DNA of 64,000 bases from Anomaloglossus baeobatrachus (GCF_048569485.1 NC_134354.1:331865643-331929642), one strand, 5' to 3'; positions 26,901 through 35,699 are shown, numbered from the stretch's first letter. Numbers and translations are program-made. The notes: generated from the sequence alone by a model not told the origin.

Positions 26901-29900
26901 CGTGCATTGGCAACTTGTCTTTTTCTGCTGTTGTTGTCTAGCTATCTAAGAGCCTAGCCGAGGATAGCGACCGTACAGTGAATAGTCATACAAGCATGAA
27001 GTACAAATAAACACTTCACATGTAGTACACGCAGCATTGAAAACTTGTGGCTTGGCACATTTGCTCTTCTGCTGCTGTTGTCTATTTATCTAGGAGCATG
27101 AGACAATGATAGCGACATACAGTGAATGTATAGCATACAGCATGACAGTAAACACTGCAGCCCATGCAATCCAAGCAGCATTGAAAGCTTGCGCGTTAGC
27201 ACCCTAGCCTTTCTGCTGCTGTTGTCTATTTATCCAGGAACATTAGCCAAGGATAGCGACATACAGTGAATGTATAGCATACAAGCATGACAGTAAACAC
27301 TGCAGCCAATGCAAGTCAAGCAGCATTGAAAACTTGTGCCGTAGCACCATTGCTCTACTGCTGCTTTTGTCTGTTTATCTGGGCGCATTAGCCAAGAATA
27401 GCGACATACAGTGAATGTATATCATAACAATAAACCGTGCAGCACATGCAAGCGAAGCAGCATTGAAAGCTTGTGCCTTAGCACAAATTGCTCTACTGCT
27501 GCTGTTGCCCAATCTGACAGTAAACACTGCAGCACATGCAAACGAAGAAGCATTGAAAGCTTGTGCCTCAGCAGCATTGCTTATTTGCTGCTGTTGCCCA
27601 GAATAGCGACAGTACAGTACAGTGCATAGCATATCAGCACACAGCCCAAAAGCCCACTTCAGCATTAGTGGTGTCAGTTGCTTACCGCCCGCACAAGAGC
27701 GGGTGCGAGGTCGCCCAAAAACCTGTGACTGGTTCCGTTCTCCCAGAGTGGAAACCATAATGGCTGCCGGCTTCTCTTCCCCGTCCTGTGCAGAGGGGCG
27801 GGCCGTGGGCGAGCCCCAGCCAAGAGCGGGAACCCGGCGTCTCACTGTGTTCAGTGAGAGGGGGCTGGAGAATGCAAAGCAGACTCCAGCTCCCTGCGCT
27901 GAGCTACTGTACAGCGTCCCGCCCCTCCTCTGACTGGCAGGGCTGGGGCGGGAACGAAACGAAAACTAGGCCGCAAAGCCGGGGACTCTAGTAATAAGCG
28001 CGGCCGTCCTATGTGCACAGCCGACGCCGAAGTCCCCCGGCGCACCACAAGTCCCAGCCGCGCCACAATGTAAAAAACAACCAGCAGCGGCCGGCGCGGC
28101 CGTTTTCAATACATAAATTCACTCAGCAAAGCTGCAGTGAATAATAGCACCAGCGCTCCGCGCTGTTGTCCCCGGCGCACTAACACTCCCAGCAATGCTG
28201 GTGTGTGTGGGCGCGATGTGCATGGGAACACAGAGTACCTTGATGTAGCAGGGCCCTGTCCCTGACGATACTCAGCTCCATATCCAGCAGGTTCTTTTGG
28301 GTCTGTGGATGGAGCTCGGTCTCTGTGCCTGGAGACCGGTAAGATCCCACTTCACCCAGAGCCCCTCATGGGGATGGGGAAGGAAAACAGCATGTGGGCT
28401 CCGGCCTCTGTACTAGCAATAAGTACCTCAACCTTACAACACCATCCACGGGTGAGAAGGGAGCATGCTGGGGGCCCTACATGGGCCCTCTTTTCTTCCA
28501 TCCGACATAGTCAGCAGCTGCTGCTGACTAAAATCTGTGGAGCTATGCATGGATGTCTGACCTCCTTCGCACACAAAGCTAAAACTGGAGAACCCGTGAT
28601 ATCACGGGGGGGTATAGCCAGAAGGGGAGGGGCCTTGCACTTTTTAGTGTAGTGCTTTGTGTGGCCTCCGGAGGGCAGTAGCTATACCCCAATCGTCTGG
28701 GTCTCCCAATAGAGCGCTGAAGAAAAGGGACTCCTTTCTGCCTAGCAGCAAGATAATTAAACCCATAACGACGGCCGTATGACTTAAAACGTCGGAAAAA
28801 CGGGGTACTTATTCTGTTCGACGCTTTAAGATGTCACACCAAAGACTAGCGCCCCAGCGATGAAAATCCTCGTGTTTCACCTACCAGAGGTAGCTGAGAC
28901 CCCCAGATTATGAATCTCGTGTTTGGTTTTTTTTTTTTTTTTTTTTTCATCTGACGTGATCAAACATCTGAGAAAAATATAAGGGTACCAGAGAAATACC
29001 TCCCTCCCCCCCCCCCCCCCTCCAGCATTCAAAATAGCACCGAAGCGCACCAAAAACTGCCGCCGCCGGCTATGTATTCATTTCCTTCCAATCTGACATG
29101 ATCAAACATTTCAGATCGGAGAGGAATGTCCTACCCCTGAGCCTCCTCCGGTACATCGGAGCCCCCTTTGGTTCTCCGGAGTACACCCCCCCCCCCCCCC
29201 CCCCACCTCCAGAGCATGCAAGATGGCGACGCGCACCAGCCGCATTCATCCTACTCATTTGTCGCATGTGACCTGTCACATGTGACAAGTCGTCTCCAGG
29301 TTTTGCCAGGTAACCAATTTACCCCAACAGTATTCTCAGATCACTGCACCCACACTGCTCACATGAAGAGCTTACTCATCCAGAAAATGGGGGATATGTT
29401 CCCTGAGCGTGCCCCCCCATATTCTAAAAGGTCGAGTCGTCGTGGGACCTCCAAAATGGATTACAGTGGACCGGAATTTTATTTTCAATAAATTGGTGAA
29501 AGAGGGAATGTCTTGAAACCTTTTTTCAAATAAAATTGTCATCTTTATTTTTTTTTTCTTTTCTATTACAGACTGGGTTAGTGATGTCGGGTATCTGTTT
29601 AGATGCAGTGACATCTCTAACCTCTGGGCTTGATGCAAGGTGACATTACAGCTGGTATCAATTCTGTATATTACCCATTTTGCCACTGCACCAGGGCAGT
29701 GGGATGAACTGAGACGAAGGGCCAGGATTGGCGCATCTAATGGATGCGCCACTTCTGGGGCGGGTGCAGCCTGCTATTTTTAGGCTGGGAAAGTCCAAAT
29801 AACCATGGCCCTTCCCACCCTGATAATACCAGACCACAGCTGTATGCTTTACCTTGGCTGGTAATCCAATTTGAGGGGACTCAAATTTTTTTTTTTTTTT

Positions 29901-32387
29901 TAAATTAAAAAAAACAGCTTGGGGTGACCTCCAAATTAAGATCACCAGCCAAGGTGAAGCTGCCAGCTGTGGTCTACAGGCTTCAACAGTTGCTTTAACC
30001 CAACTGGCTATCAAAAAATGGGGGGGACCCTACGTTTTTATCTATTTATATTTGGGCTAAATAAAAGGCTAAACAGTCATTAACTGGCCCAGCTTAGAAT
30101 ATGCAGCGGGCAGGACATTATGTTAGACGTCTGTCCATCCATCCTAGCTTTTTAGGCTATGTGCCCACAATTAAGATTTGCAGCGTTTTTGTATGCAGTG
30201 TTTTTCGCTGCATCCATAACTCTGCATTGTGCAGTAGAAACGCAGTGGAAGGATTTTTAGAAATCTCCTGCCAACATCACTACACTTATCTGCAGCATAA
30301 ACTGACCTGCGGCGCAGCGCTCGCAGGATGTCAATTTATGCTGCGGAGACTAAAGTGTTCGGAGGGAGAATAAAGTCCGCAGTGGCCCGAATCCGGATTG
30401 TATACACAGGCAGCTGCATTCTCCCGTGGACAACACTCACATGTCTGTCTAGGATGCAGTGCCAGCCTTCCTGCAGTGTCGCCAGATTGTGGGAACATGG
30501 CCTAAAAGAGTAATTTGGTGCTACAGCAACATTTTTGTGAAGTACCTGTAGATTCAAAATTCTCACTATCCTGAATAAAGTGCTTGAATAGTTTCCAAAA
30601 TGGGGTTACTTGTGGGGGTTTCTGCTGTAGGTGACCTAGTGGGCCTGCAAATGCGACATGGTGCCCACAATTTATTTCAACTTTTACAAAATTCAAATCG
30701 TGCTCCTTCTGTTCCGAGCCCTACTGTTTGTCCAAACAGTTTTGTTTTTGTTTTTTGCCACATGTGGGGAATCACTGCACTCATAAGAAATTGGATAACA
30801 AACTGGTCCATTTTTTTTTGGTATTTCCTCTTGAAAAAGTGAGTAATTTGGTGCTAAAGCAACATTTTTGAGAAATGAAAATTTTCTATGACTATCTAAG
30901 GTTATTAAATTCTATGAAGTATTTGTGGGTTCAAATGCACACTATACTCCTAGATAAATTACTTGAGGGGCCTATTTTCCAAAATGTGGCCACTTGTGGG
31001 GGAGCTTCACTGTATAGGCACCTCAGGGGCTCTCCAAACGCAACATGGTGTCCGCTATTGATTCCAGTCAATTTTGCAGTGAAATGGCACTCCTTTCCTT
31101 CCAAGCCCTGCCATGTGCCCAAACAGTTAATTTCCACCATATACAAGGTATTGCCAAACTCAGGAATTGAACAATAAATTGTGGGTTTTTTTTTTTTCTT
31201 TTTACGGTTACCCTTGTGAGGAAAAAGCTACCTGGTTGAAGTAACAATTTTGTGCTTTTATTTTCACGGCTCAACGCTATAAAATTCTGTAAAGCATCTG
31301 GGGGGTTCAGGGTAGTCACCAAACATCTAGATAAATTCCTTGAGGGGCCTAGTTTCCAAAATGGGGTCACTTGTGAGGGGGGGGGTCTGTTTTTACGTAC
31401 CTTATGGGCCCTACAAATGCAACATGGTGCCTGCAATCTTTTTCAGCCAAATTTTCCTTTACAAAATTCAAATATTACTTTCTGTTCCGAGCCCTCCCAT
31501 TTGTCCAAACAGGTTTCTGACCACATGTGGGGGTATCTGCGTGCTCATAAGTGGGTAACAAGTTTGAGTCCATTTTGTGGTTTCTTCTAAAAGTGAATAA
31601 ATTTGGGGAAGAGCAACATTTTTAGGTAAAATGTATTTGCTTTTTTTCATTCCACATTTCTTTAGTTCCTGTGAAGCACCTGAAGAGTTAATAAACTTCT
31701 TTGGATGTGGTTTTGAGTACTTTGGGGGTGCAGATTTTAGAATGGGGTCACGTTTGGGTGTTACCTAGGCCTATCAAAATCACTTCAAATGTGTTGTCCC
31801 TAAAAAAAAAAAAAAAAAAAAAAGTTTTGTAAATTTTGATGTAAAAATGAGTGCTGATTAAACTTAGAAGTTCAAACTTCCTAACAAAAAATTGCTTCCA
31901 AAATTGTGCTGATGTAAAGTAGACAAGTGGGAAATGTTTAACTATGTTGTCACAGAACTCTCTGGTTTAACAGTATAAAAATTCAAAATTTGAAAATTGC
32001 AACATTTTGAATTTTTGCCAAAATTCAATTTTTTTTTTTTTCTATAAACTCAAAAAAAGTACCAAATATTGGACGAACAAAGTCTGATATGAAACGAAAA
32101 AACAATCTCAACCACCAGGATCCGTTGAAGCGTTCCAGACTTGTAACCTCATGAAGTGACACTGGTCAGAATTGCAAAATTTGGTCTGGTCATTAAGGTC
32201 ATTGGCTCCGTCACTAAGGGGTTAAGGAATAAATGTGAATGGCCTTTCATAGCCTCCTTTGAGTGCCTGTATTTGAAATGCTTCTTGTGCTTTGTCTTAG
32301 GTCCACTTGAACTTGCTATTGCTTGAAGCCAGACTACAAGCTGCTTTGCTGTATGGTCTTCGAGCAATCACCCGCTACATGACGTGA
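1100..32387 (+). CDS. SESN2: Sestrin-2 (exons 2-10; exon 1 outside the window)
   Basis: Sestrins are cytosolic stress proteins. Sestrin-2 binds leucine and, when leucine is absent, holds GATOR2 and so lowers mTORC1 activity. An N-terminal helical domain has alkyl-hydroperoxide reductase activity. Nine exons are visible: 1100-1165, 1236-1382, 5413-5595, 5840-6016, 9094-9235, 9321-9439, 11501-11691, 11792-11936 and 32301-32387. All have GT..AG borders and joining phases, giving 418 codons plus TGA. Human SESN2 has 480 residues and, as I recall, 10 exons. The reductase motif C-x-Y-x4-H, the leucine-site Thr, Thr, Thr, Arg, Trp and Glu, and the DDYDYGE loop are conserved. The paralogue SESN3 is the main alternative, since a few N-terminal stretches look SESN3-like. 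The MED18 neighbour argues for SESN2. The gene looks intact. Confidence 0.9.
1166..1235 (+). other. SESN2: SESN2 intron 2, only 70 bp
   Basis: The intron starts GTAAGAG and ends TTTATTACAG. None of its three frames encodes sestrin-like residues, so it is read as a genuine minimal intron rather than retained coding sequence. It is far shorter than introns 3, 5 and 9. Confidence 0.75.
1236..1382 (+). CDS. SESN2: SESN2 exon 3 (49 codons)
   Basis: The exon encodes [20 protein letters not shown] and then [18 protein letters not shown], aligning with human VDNLAVVMGLHPDYFTSFW and LLLHTDG..WRHYIAIM. It lacks the roughly 23-residue segment (ending EALMSSGR in human SESN2) that normally precedes it. 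Donor ATG|GTAAGT, phase 0. Confidence 0.9.
1671..2300. repeat. 90-bp tandem repeat, about 7 copies, in SESN2 intron 3
   Basis: GGTCTGATCATACCACATCT recurs exactly every 90 bp (1741, 1831, 1921, 2011, 2101, 2191, 2281). The first, diverged unit starts near 1671. A C/T variant in GAC[C/T]GTACAG alternates C,T,C,T,C over the first five units, as if the array grew by copying two-unit (180-bp) blocks. Because 90 is divisible by 3, the minus strand stays open for 236 codons with a 30-residue repeat. This is an arithmetic artefact, not a gene. Confidence 0.95.
2301..2709. other. SESN2 intron 3 stretch without recognised features
   Basis: Unique-looking AT-rich intronic DNA. No repeat unit, terminal inverted repeat or sestrin-like coding is visible. 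Confidence 0.5.
2713..3060. mobile_element. Harbinger-like MITE fragment
   Basis: It begins TTA|GGCCGAAGACACACAGCGAG, the TWA plus GGCC start shared with other MITEs here. It contains internal inverted words such as GCGAGA..TCTCGC around 2868-2910. The matching right end was not found, so it is probably truncated. Confidence 0.4.
3302..4543. mobile_element. TTAA-flanked nonautonomous element (piggyBac-like ends)
   Basis: The element is bounded by TTAA|CCCCTTAACGG at the left and CTGAAGGGG|TTAA at the right, giving the short inverted end TTAACCCCTT and a TTAA target duplication. CCY termini at TTAA suggest piggyBac; Kolobok is the alternative. The interior carries A-rich tracts and no transposase. 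Related ends occur at 32222-32225, 36367 and 60637. It sits in SESN2 intron 3. Confidence 0.6.
4802..5180. mobile_element. Half T2/Kolobok-like element
   Basis: It starts AAAGGGAACCTGTCAGG, the same terminal word as the complete snap-back element at 9636. It contains the small inverted pair ATGCATCCAGAACC / GTTCTGGGTGCATAT (4827-4861). The second long arm is missing, so this is a partial copy in SESN2 intron 3. Confidence 0.45.
5413..5595 (+). CDS. SESN2: SESN2 exon 4: alkyl-hydroperoxide reductase site
   Basis: The exon encodes [18 protein letters not shown] and then [27 protein letters not shown]. The Cys, Tyr and His of the motif C-x-Y-x4-H (human Cys125, Tyr127, His132) are all present, so the peroxidase-like site looks intact. 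Acceptor TTATTTCAG at 5404-5412, donor GCG|GTGAGT, phase 0. Confidence 0.93.
5840..6016 (+). CDS. SESN2: SESN2 exon 5
   Basis: The exon encodes [19 protein letters not shown] and then [20 protein letters not shown], matching human LLKTGEHTWSLAELIQA..LSSFVFGCGI. It ends in the start of the poorly conserved acidic/Pro linker between the two globular halves ([20 protein letters not shown]). Phase 0 at both ends. Confidence 0.92.
6573..8440. mobile_element. 2-kb Harbinger-like element, copy A
   Basis: Target duplications TAA at 6570-6572 and 8441-8443 flank imperfect inverted ends, GGGTATGTGCGC at the left and (reversed) GGCCTTGTGCGCACTAGGCG at the right, followed by AAAACGC-rich subterminal tracts. 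The interior has a 40-nt-plus T run near 6980-7021 and the palindromic word CAGCTGATTGTATAAA. No transposase frame is seen, so it is nonautonomous. Copies B (21421), C (41046, opposite orientation) and D (57640) belong to the same family. It lies in SESN2 intron 5. Confidence 0.75.
8444..9093. other. SESN2 intron 5, 3' part, nothing recognised
   Basis: Unique-looking intronic DNA between element copy A and exon 6. No repeat or coding similarity is seen. It ends in the acceptor ATTGTGTGCACAG. Confidence 0.5.
9094..9235 (+). CDS. SESN2: SESN2 exon 6: charged helical linker
   Basis: The exon encodes [20 protein letters not shown] followed by [20 protein letters not shown]. This matches the human segment VEALMERMQQLQ..SQEEMESRFELEKSESLLVT. 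Donor AATG|GTATGC leaves phase 1. Confidence 0.9.
9321..9439 (+). CDS. SESN2: SESN2 exon 7
   Basis: Joined in phase 1, it encodes [20 protein letters not shown] and then [18 protein letters not shown], matching human [22 protein letters not shown]. Acceptor CTTACCAG, donor CAT|GTGAGT. The preceding intron 6 is only 85 bp. Confidence 0.92.
9636..10268. mobile_element. T2/Kolobok-like snap-back MITE
   Basis: TTAA at both ends (9636-9639 and 10265-10268) encloses the inverted termini AGGGAACCT / AGGTTCCCT. The two arms, each about 300 bp, match almost throughout, for example GGTATCACGCCC..GGCGTGATACC and CTAATTACACCTCCCTACC with its complement. TTAAAGGRR ends with a TTAA duplication are the hallmark of the frog T2 family (Kolobok superfamily). 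No coding. It lies in SESN2 intron 7. Confidence 0.8.
10381..11187. mobile_element. Harbinger-like MITE with nested GTAACCA block
   Basis: TAA duplications at 10378-10380 and 11188-11190 flank inverted ends GGCTAAGTTCACACTTCCGTT and (reversed) GGCTAAGTTCACATTTCCGTT. The centre (10655-10830) carries copy 2 of the GTAACCA/ATCGGGTA subrepeat. A CpG- and CA-rich portion follows (10850-11060). No transposase. SESN2 intron 7. Confidence 0.75.
11191..11479. mobile_element. Small Harbinger-like MITE abutting exon 8
   Basis: It reads TAA|GGCTGTGCGCGCTGG at the left and GTGTTCACAGGGCC|TAA at the right, with TAA at 11188-11190 (shared with the previous element) and 11480-11482. Its right edge lies 21 bp before exon 8, so the usual branch-point region of intron 7 falls inside the element. 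Confidence 0.6.
11501..11691 (+). CDS. SESN2: SESN2 exon 8: leucine-binding residues
   Basis: The exon encodes [20 protein letters not shown], then [19 protein letters not shown] and [20 protein letters not shown]. The Thr-x2-Thr of LTYHT, the Thr of VDT and the Arg of LRR correspond to human Thr374, Thr377, Thr386 and Arg390, which contact leucine. All four are kept. Donor ATCAG|GTAAGG, phase 2. Confidence 0.95.
11792..11936 (+). CDS. SESN2: SESN2 exon 9: GATOR2-binding loop and lid
   Basis: Joined in phase 2, it encodes [20 protein letters not shown], then [20 protein letters not shown] and WRQFKHSEK. The DYD motif needed for GATOR2 contact, a basic patch (Arg, Lys, Lys in [11 protein letters not shown]), and the Trp and Glu that close over leucine (human Trp444, Glu451) are all present. 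Donor AAG|GTATGT, phase 0. Intron 8 is 100 bp. Confidence 0.95.
12091..12585. mobile_element. Harbinger-like MITE at the start of SESN2 intron 9
   Basis: TTA duplications at 12088-12090 and 12586-12588 flank inverted ends GGCTACTTTCACACATC and (reversed) GGCTACTTTCACACATCCGG. The interior is built of inverted CATCCGG / CCGGATGCGG words and can fold on itself. No transposase is seen. Confidence 0.75.
12717..13105. repeat. GC-rich block with GTAACCA subrepeat copy 3
   Basis: GGTAACCATGATACACATCG and its complement CGATGTGTATCATGGTTACC (12917-12990) form an inverted pair. ACACATGTGCAGGGAGC occurs twice (12834-12850 and 13010-13027). It is related to the blocks at 291 and 10655 and directly precedes the large satellite. 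Confidence 0.55.
13106..13228. repeat. Tandem repeat of about 33 bp, 4 copies
   Basis: GCAGCATGGGAGATGGAGCA and variants recur four times with spacing of roughly 33 bp, each followed by CGATGGGGG or a near copy. It forms the left shoulder of the CA/core satellite. Confidence 0.75.
13232..20998. repeat. Giant composite satellite: (CA)n plus CCCTTACAGACAACGC core
   Basis: About 7.8 kb of alternating (CA)n tracts, mostly 8-60 bp, and the 16-bp core CCCTTACAGACAACGC, with mean spacing near 30 bp. That implies roughly 250 cores (estimated, not counted). Core subtypes are clustered: ..AACGCC in the left and middle, CCCACCCTTACAG near 17940-18120 and 19200-19390, ..AATGCC at 18500-18710, and ..AACGA(CG) at 19790-20870. 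The array ends in a pure CA run of about 95 bp. No stop codon occurs in any + frame of the unit, so very long Thr/His/Pro-rich frames appear. They have no sestrin or other protein similarity and are repeat artefacts. It lies in sense orientation in SESN2 intron 9. Confidence 0.97.
20999..21420. other. Intron 9 spacer, nothing recognised
   Basis: Unique-looking AT-rich intronic DNA right of the satellite. No repeat, RNA gene or coding similarity seen. Confidence 0.5.
21421..21709. mobile_element. 2-kb Harbinger-like element, copy B (fragment)
   Basis: It shares GGATGGAGTATGCTGAGCC, CTTGTAGTTCTGC and a right end GTGTGTGAACTTACCC with copy C (42120-42531), in the same orientation as C. Only the last 290 bp or so is present, so it is truncated. 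Confidence 0.65.
22000..22510. repeat. Inverted-repeat (snap-back) element of unknown class
   Basis: The outer arms TAGTGCCACCTATTGGAAGTA and (reversed) TAGTGCCAACTATTGGAAGTA enclose further matching pairs, for example GGGGTGATTGCCCCTTGTC / GACAAGGGGCAATCACC and CCATTCTGG / CCAGAATGG. Single-arm relatives with CACCTATTGGAAGTAGCGAT lie at 57320 and 59672. No coding. Confidence 0.7.
22761..28724 (-). mobile_element. DIRS-type tyrosine-recombinase retroelement, decayed
   Basis: Inverted terminal repeats of about 130 bp lie at 22808-22937 and 28579-28710. An internal complementary region just inside the left end (23082-23190) carries a 61-bp exact complement of 22761-22821, followed by a copy of the other terminus. 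This is the diagnostic DIRS layout. Parts in minus-strand order: a GC-rich 5' region with about 140-bp tandem units (26920-27620), a gag-like region (about 25750-26640), a reverse transcriptase/RNase H region (about 24300-25400) and a tyrosine recombinase region (23280-24002, including [15 protein letters not shown]). Coding is broken in more than five places. The arms are still nearly identical, so age is probably moderate. A fossil in SESN2 intron 9, antisense to the gene. Confidence 0.85.
26920..27620. repeat. About 140-bp tandem units in the 5' region of the DIRS fossil
   Basis: GATAGCGACATACAGTGAAT and AGCAGCATTGAAA..TTG recur about five times at spacings near 130-150 bp, with CTGCTGCTGTTG between. 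They lie upstream of the gag-like part on the minus strand and may be promoter or leader repeats of the element. Confidence 0.7.
28725..30150. repeat. Patchwork of old interspersed repeats in SESN2 intron 9
   Basis: Homopolymer runs (T near 28927, C near 29008 and 29187) sit between unclassified stretches. The part at 29640-30010 (GGATTGGCGCATCTAATGG, GCTATTTTTAGGCTGG, CAGCTGT..GCTTTACCTTGGCTGG) recurs in diverged form at 37020-37240. Class unknown; no coding seen. Confidence 0.45.
30155..30502. mobile_element. Harbinger-like MITE
   Basis: It reads TTA|GGCTATGTGCCCACAATT at the left and GGGAACATGGCC|TAA at the right, with internal GCAGCG / CGCAG pairs. The two flanking triplets, TTA and TAA, are not identical, so the target duplication is degraded. 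It is related to the element at 46025. Confidence 0.55.
30530..32225 (-). mobile_element. TTAA-ended element with internal tandem units
   Basis: It ends CACTAAGGGG|TTAA at 32225, the complement of TTAACCCCTT ends elsewhere. Inside, three or four diverged units of roughly 350 bp repeat the order TTTCCAAAATGGGGTCACTTG, GCAACATGGTG, CCGAGCCCT..TTTGTCCAAACAG, CACATGTGGGG. Its right 120 bp is the complement of the fragments at 60637-60664 and 62969-63000. The edge is 75 bp before SESN2 exon 10. Confidence 0.6.
32301..32387 (+). CDS. SESN2: SESN2 exon 10 (C terminus, stop TGA)
   Basis: The exon encodes [20 protein letters not shown] followed by RAITRYMT and TGA (32385-32387), matching human [28 protein letters not shown] almost exactly. 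Acceptor TTTGTCTTAG at 32291-32300, phase 0. Confidence 0.97.
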   Translation, partial: VHLNLLLLEARLQAALLYGLRAITRYMT

Positions 32388-33700
32388 CCTTGAAAGGGAA
32401 CATGCCAAAGAAGCCCTGATCACTCCTGTCACTGCTGCATTTCTAATGCTTATTTTGCACAATTAAGGAACGATCTTGAATTCTCTTCAGATGTAACGAG
32501 GGCTCCTAGCCTTGTTAGTGTATATGGAGTACTCCTTGTAGCTTATTGTTGGTGTGATCTCCTTATTGCTTGAACTCTATGCTGCTCAGTATAGTACTGG
32601 GCACTGCTACTTTGTGTAGGTACAATGTGATTGTATAGCAGATATGTTGTGAAGCTTTGGAACTATGAATGTTGTGCACTGAAAAAAATATTCATATGCA
32701 GTATTTTTTTTTTTTTTTGTTTACACTTCAAATTTGGATAAACCCCAGAGCTTCATCGATCTAATTTATATCCAAATGAGTTATATGGGGATATCACATT
32801 TCTAACACTACCTGTGGTCCTTTTATGCTATTCTTGGCTGAGCGGCTTTGTGAAAGGTATGCACATTTTATAAGGGCACTAGTTAGCTCAGAAGTTAATA
32901 GAATTACAATTCTCACTTAATGACACTTCCTATGAGTATATATTGTATTACACAATTAAATCATAACAATTTTTAGATTGCATTCATACAATGCTTGTTT
33001 AATATTGCTGGTGCAGACTTGAAACTGAGTCGCTGCCTGATGCCCTCTTAGAACATCCAGTGGCAGCTGCTTCTTGTCCAGATTCCTTGGAGCTTCACAA
33101 TACCAGAAATAATCCTTATGCCGATGTAGAGCGAATGTTGACTGACACAGGACTAAGCTGAATTCAGAAGTCTGTTTATTGCAGGTAAAGTATGGACTGC
33201 GATTACTGGCTGCAGGTCTAACTGGATTTCCTAGCATGGCATACCTGAGGCTGTCAAGTTTGGGGGTTCTGTAGCCAGTCTGTACATTGTGCTCTAAATG
33301 GGGGTATCCAAAACACAGGGGCACCAGAGCAAATTACAAATACCCAGACACTTGAGCATTTTAACTATTTAATTTGAGTTTTTTGTTTTAAGGGCCTACA
33401 GAGAATGTAATATATTTGTAGGACAGGCCCAATAAGATGTCACTGTTTTGCACAGATTTAGAAGTGATTCCCAAACTGAATGCAGTGTTCTACTTCTAAT
33501 GTTTTCTACCTCCGGTTTCAGACACCTTTTCTTGGTGATACTTCAATGTTTTATACTGTGAATCTTTTCTCAGGTTGACTTCACTCTTTTGAAAGTGAGA
33601 AGAGGATATTTCTTGTACTTTTGTTTTTACATTTTTTGTTTCCTTTTTGAAATATTTTGTTGTGTGGAATAAAATAAAGCGTTTTTCATTTATGTATCAG
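32388..33700 (+). other. SESN2: SESN2 3' untranslated region
   Basis: AT-rich sequence from the stop codon to just past two overlapping AATAAA signals. No interspersed element was recognised inside it. The cleavage point is inferred at about 15-30 bp after the signals. Confidence 0.7.
33668..33678 (+). terminator. SESN2: SESN2 poly(A) signals (two overlapping AATAAA)
   Basis: AATAAA at 33668-33673 and again at 33673-33678, followed by a GT/T-rich stretch (TGTATCAGTGTCATGGCTTTTTC) split around 33695-33715. It is the best-formed signal downstream of the SESN2 stop. Confidence 0.75.
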
Positions 33701-33705
33701 TGTCA

Positions 33706-35699
33706 TGGCTTTTTCTATATAAAGAATACTGTTCCATTATTTCCCCTTAGAACTGAGTATTTGTGTGTAGTGTGATATATTTTTAGTAACAAGTGTTTAT
33801 CCTTCACCATGACAGTACCATATGCAGTGAGAGTATCTGTCTCCCAGAGCAGGAAACCTCTGTATGCTTCAGTGTAGTTTCCTGTTGGAAGAACAGACCT
33901 ATAGCTCTGAAGTGAACATACTGGAGATTTCTTCAAAGACACAAGAGGGAGATGCGTTCTGCAGTAGCCACAAGTAGTCATCCAGACTTTCTTCCCTTAA
34001 TGTCTTGGTACTTGTGAGACTCTTTTGGGTTTGGAAGATGGGGCCAGATGTGATGTGCGGGGAATATGCATGCATTGGCGGCTAAATCAGCGGGCAGGCT
34101 GCCAGTGCCAGCGTGCTGACATTGCTATGCTCTGTACATGGGTACAGGTGGTATCTCAGAATGTGGTCATGCCTCTGAAGACACTTGCAAGATATATATG
34201 CCCATAATGTTGGCTACTTACAGATTTGAAAGGAATGTCTGATAATTCTGAACATCTGAAGGAGCCTTTCCTTTCTACCCACTGAGAATTCTAACACTGC
34301 AGCCACCGCCTATTGTTGGAAGTGAATGATGACATGGTGCAGCATGGAGTAGACTACATTGGCCAAAGGTGATGCAAATGTTCCAAAGCCTCCTAGTACA
34401 GTAGTTACCTGTGTCTGTAGTGTGGTTTGTTTTTGTTTTATATGGTATATATTTATACCAATCCCCAATATGGCACCACTAGAGTCCACCCATCCATGAA
34501 AGGAAACCCACTAAAATAAAAGGGTGGTACTTCTCTGCAACAGTTCTAAATTTCCTGACCTTGAAGAGACCGCACTCTAGCAGTGTCCCAGGGCTGAACA
34601 GACCCTGGAAGAACTCACCTGGCCATAGTGTCTGGTTAATTGGCCCTGGAAGCACCTTCTCAAGACCTTGCCGTGGTAAACACAGGCATAGTAGGACCGA
34701 ACAGGGTCCTCTGTCTAGCGTTGTCAAGGCTCTGTGTGCATGCACAGCTCCCACTCACAGGCCTGTCATAAAGCGTGCCAATGCAAAGATCCCAGGTGGA
34801 TTCTGTGCAGTGGGGCCATGCCACTCAGATGCCTTCCAGGTGCGTGCCACATCGCTGATTAAAATGCTGGAGGTGGGGTGCACAAGACTTGATGCAGCCT
34901 GACCTGGAAATTCCTGACGCATGCGCCAATCTCCACAAATTGACGTGCTCAGTCACTGCAAGGGGACCGGATCATATTTCAAGTGGCTCTGCTGACAGCA
35001 ATGGCGTTCATGCCTCCCATCATGGTGGAACAGCAGGAAAACCACAGGAGAGCAGCAACAAGCTCGATCTGAGTATGAATAGCAGCAGGAGCAAGTCTAC
35101 CAAAGTCCAGGCATTCCCAGCAGATGTAACACTGTGATTCTGGCCTGTCTTCAGATCCAATATTTCCTAGTTTCGAAGAGGTAAGTGATCTCCGATGGGT
35201 AGTCACTAAAGTCCCCCTTTTATTCTGTTCCCTTAGGTAATGGCCAAGAAGCGCACATCCAAACAAAAAAAACACACCATTTGTAAAACAAATTTCACTG
35301 GGGGTACAGAAGGACCTATGTATATCTTTTATACATAGGACCATTACTAAGAAGGCTTCAGACTTCACCTAGAGTATAACTAGATCTATTAAGGCAGACA
35401 TGAAGGAATCCAGTAGCTGAGATTGGCTGCCTGGTCAAAGCAGTTAGGTGCACCATGGGGCTAGTAGAGACTAGGGGGCTGGAGTATTTAGAGGATGTGA
35501 TGTTAGGGAGGTTAGAGTAGAAGTGGGTTATTTTTTGGGTCCCCCCACCCCTCCCCTGAATGAGAAGGTGCAGAAGTTTATCAGGGAACAAAAAGAAGGC
35601 AGGACAAAAAACAGCTTATAACCTGACTTTAAATTCATCCATTGGTTTTATAAATTACTTTTTTGAAATCTGAAACCCTCCCAAATTTTGGTTTAGGTT
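33706..35699. other. Intergenic stretch, no recognised gene
   Basis: I checked both strands for protein families, RNA genes and terminal repeats and recognise none. Short open frames here lack family similarity and are treated as chance. Confidence 0.5.

Noticed and set aside
33706-35699. Several 60-130 codon open frames between SESN2 and MED18
   Set aside because: No recognisable domains, no splice or promoter support; they occur at the frequency expected by chance.
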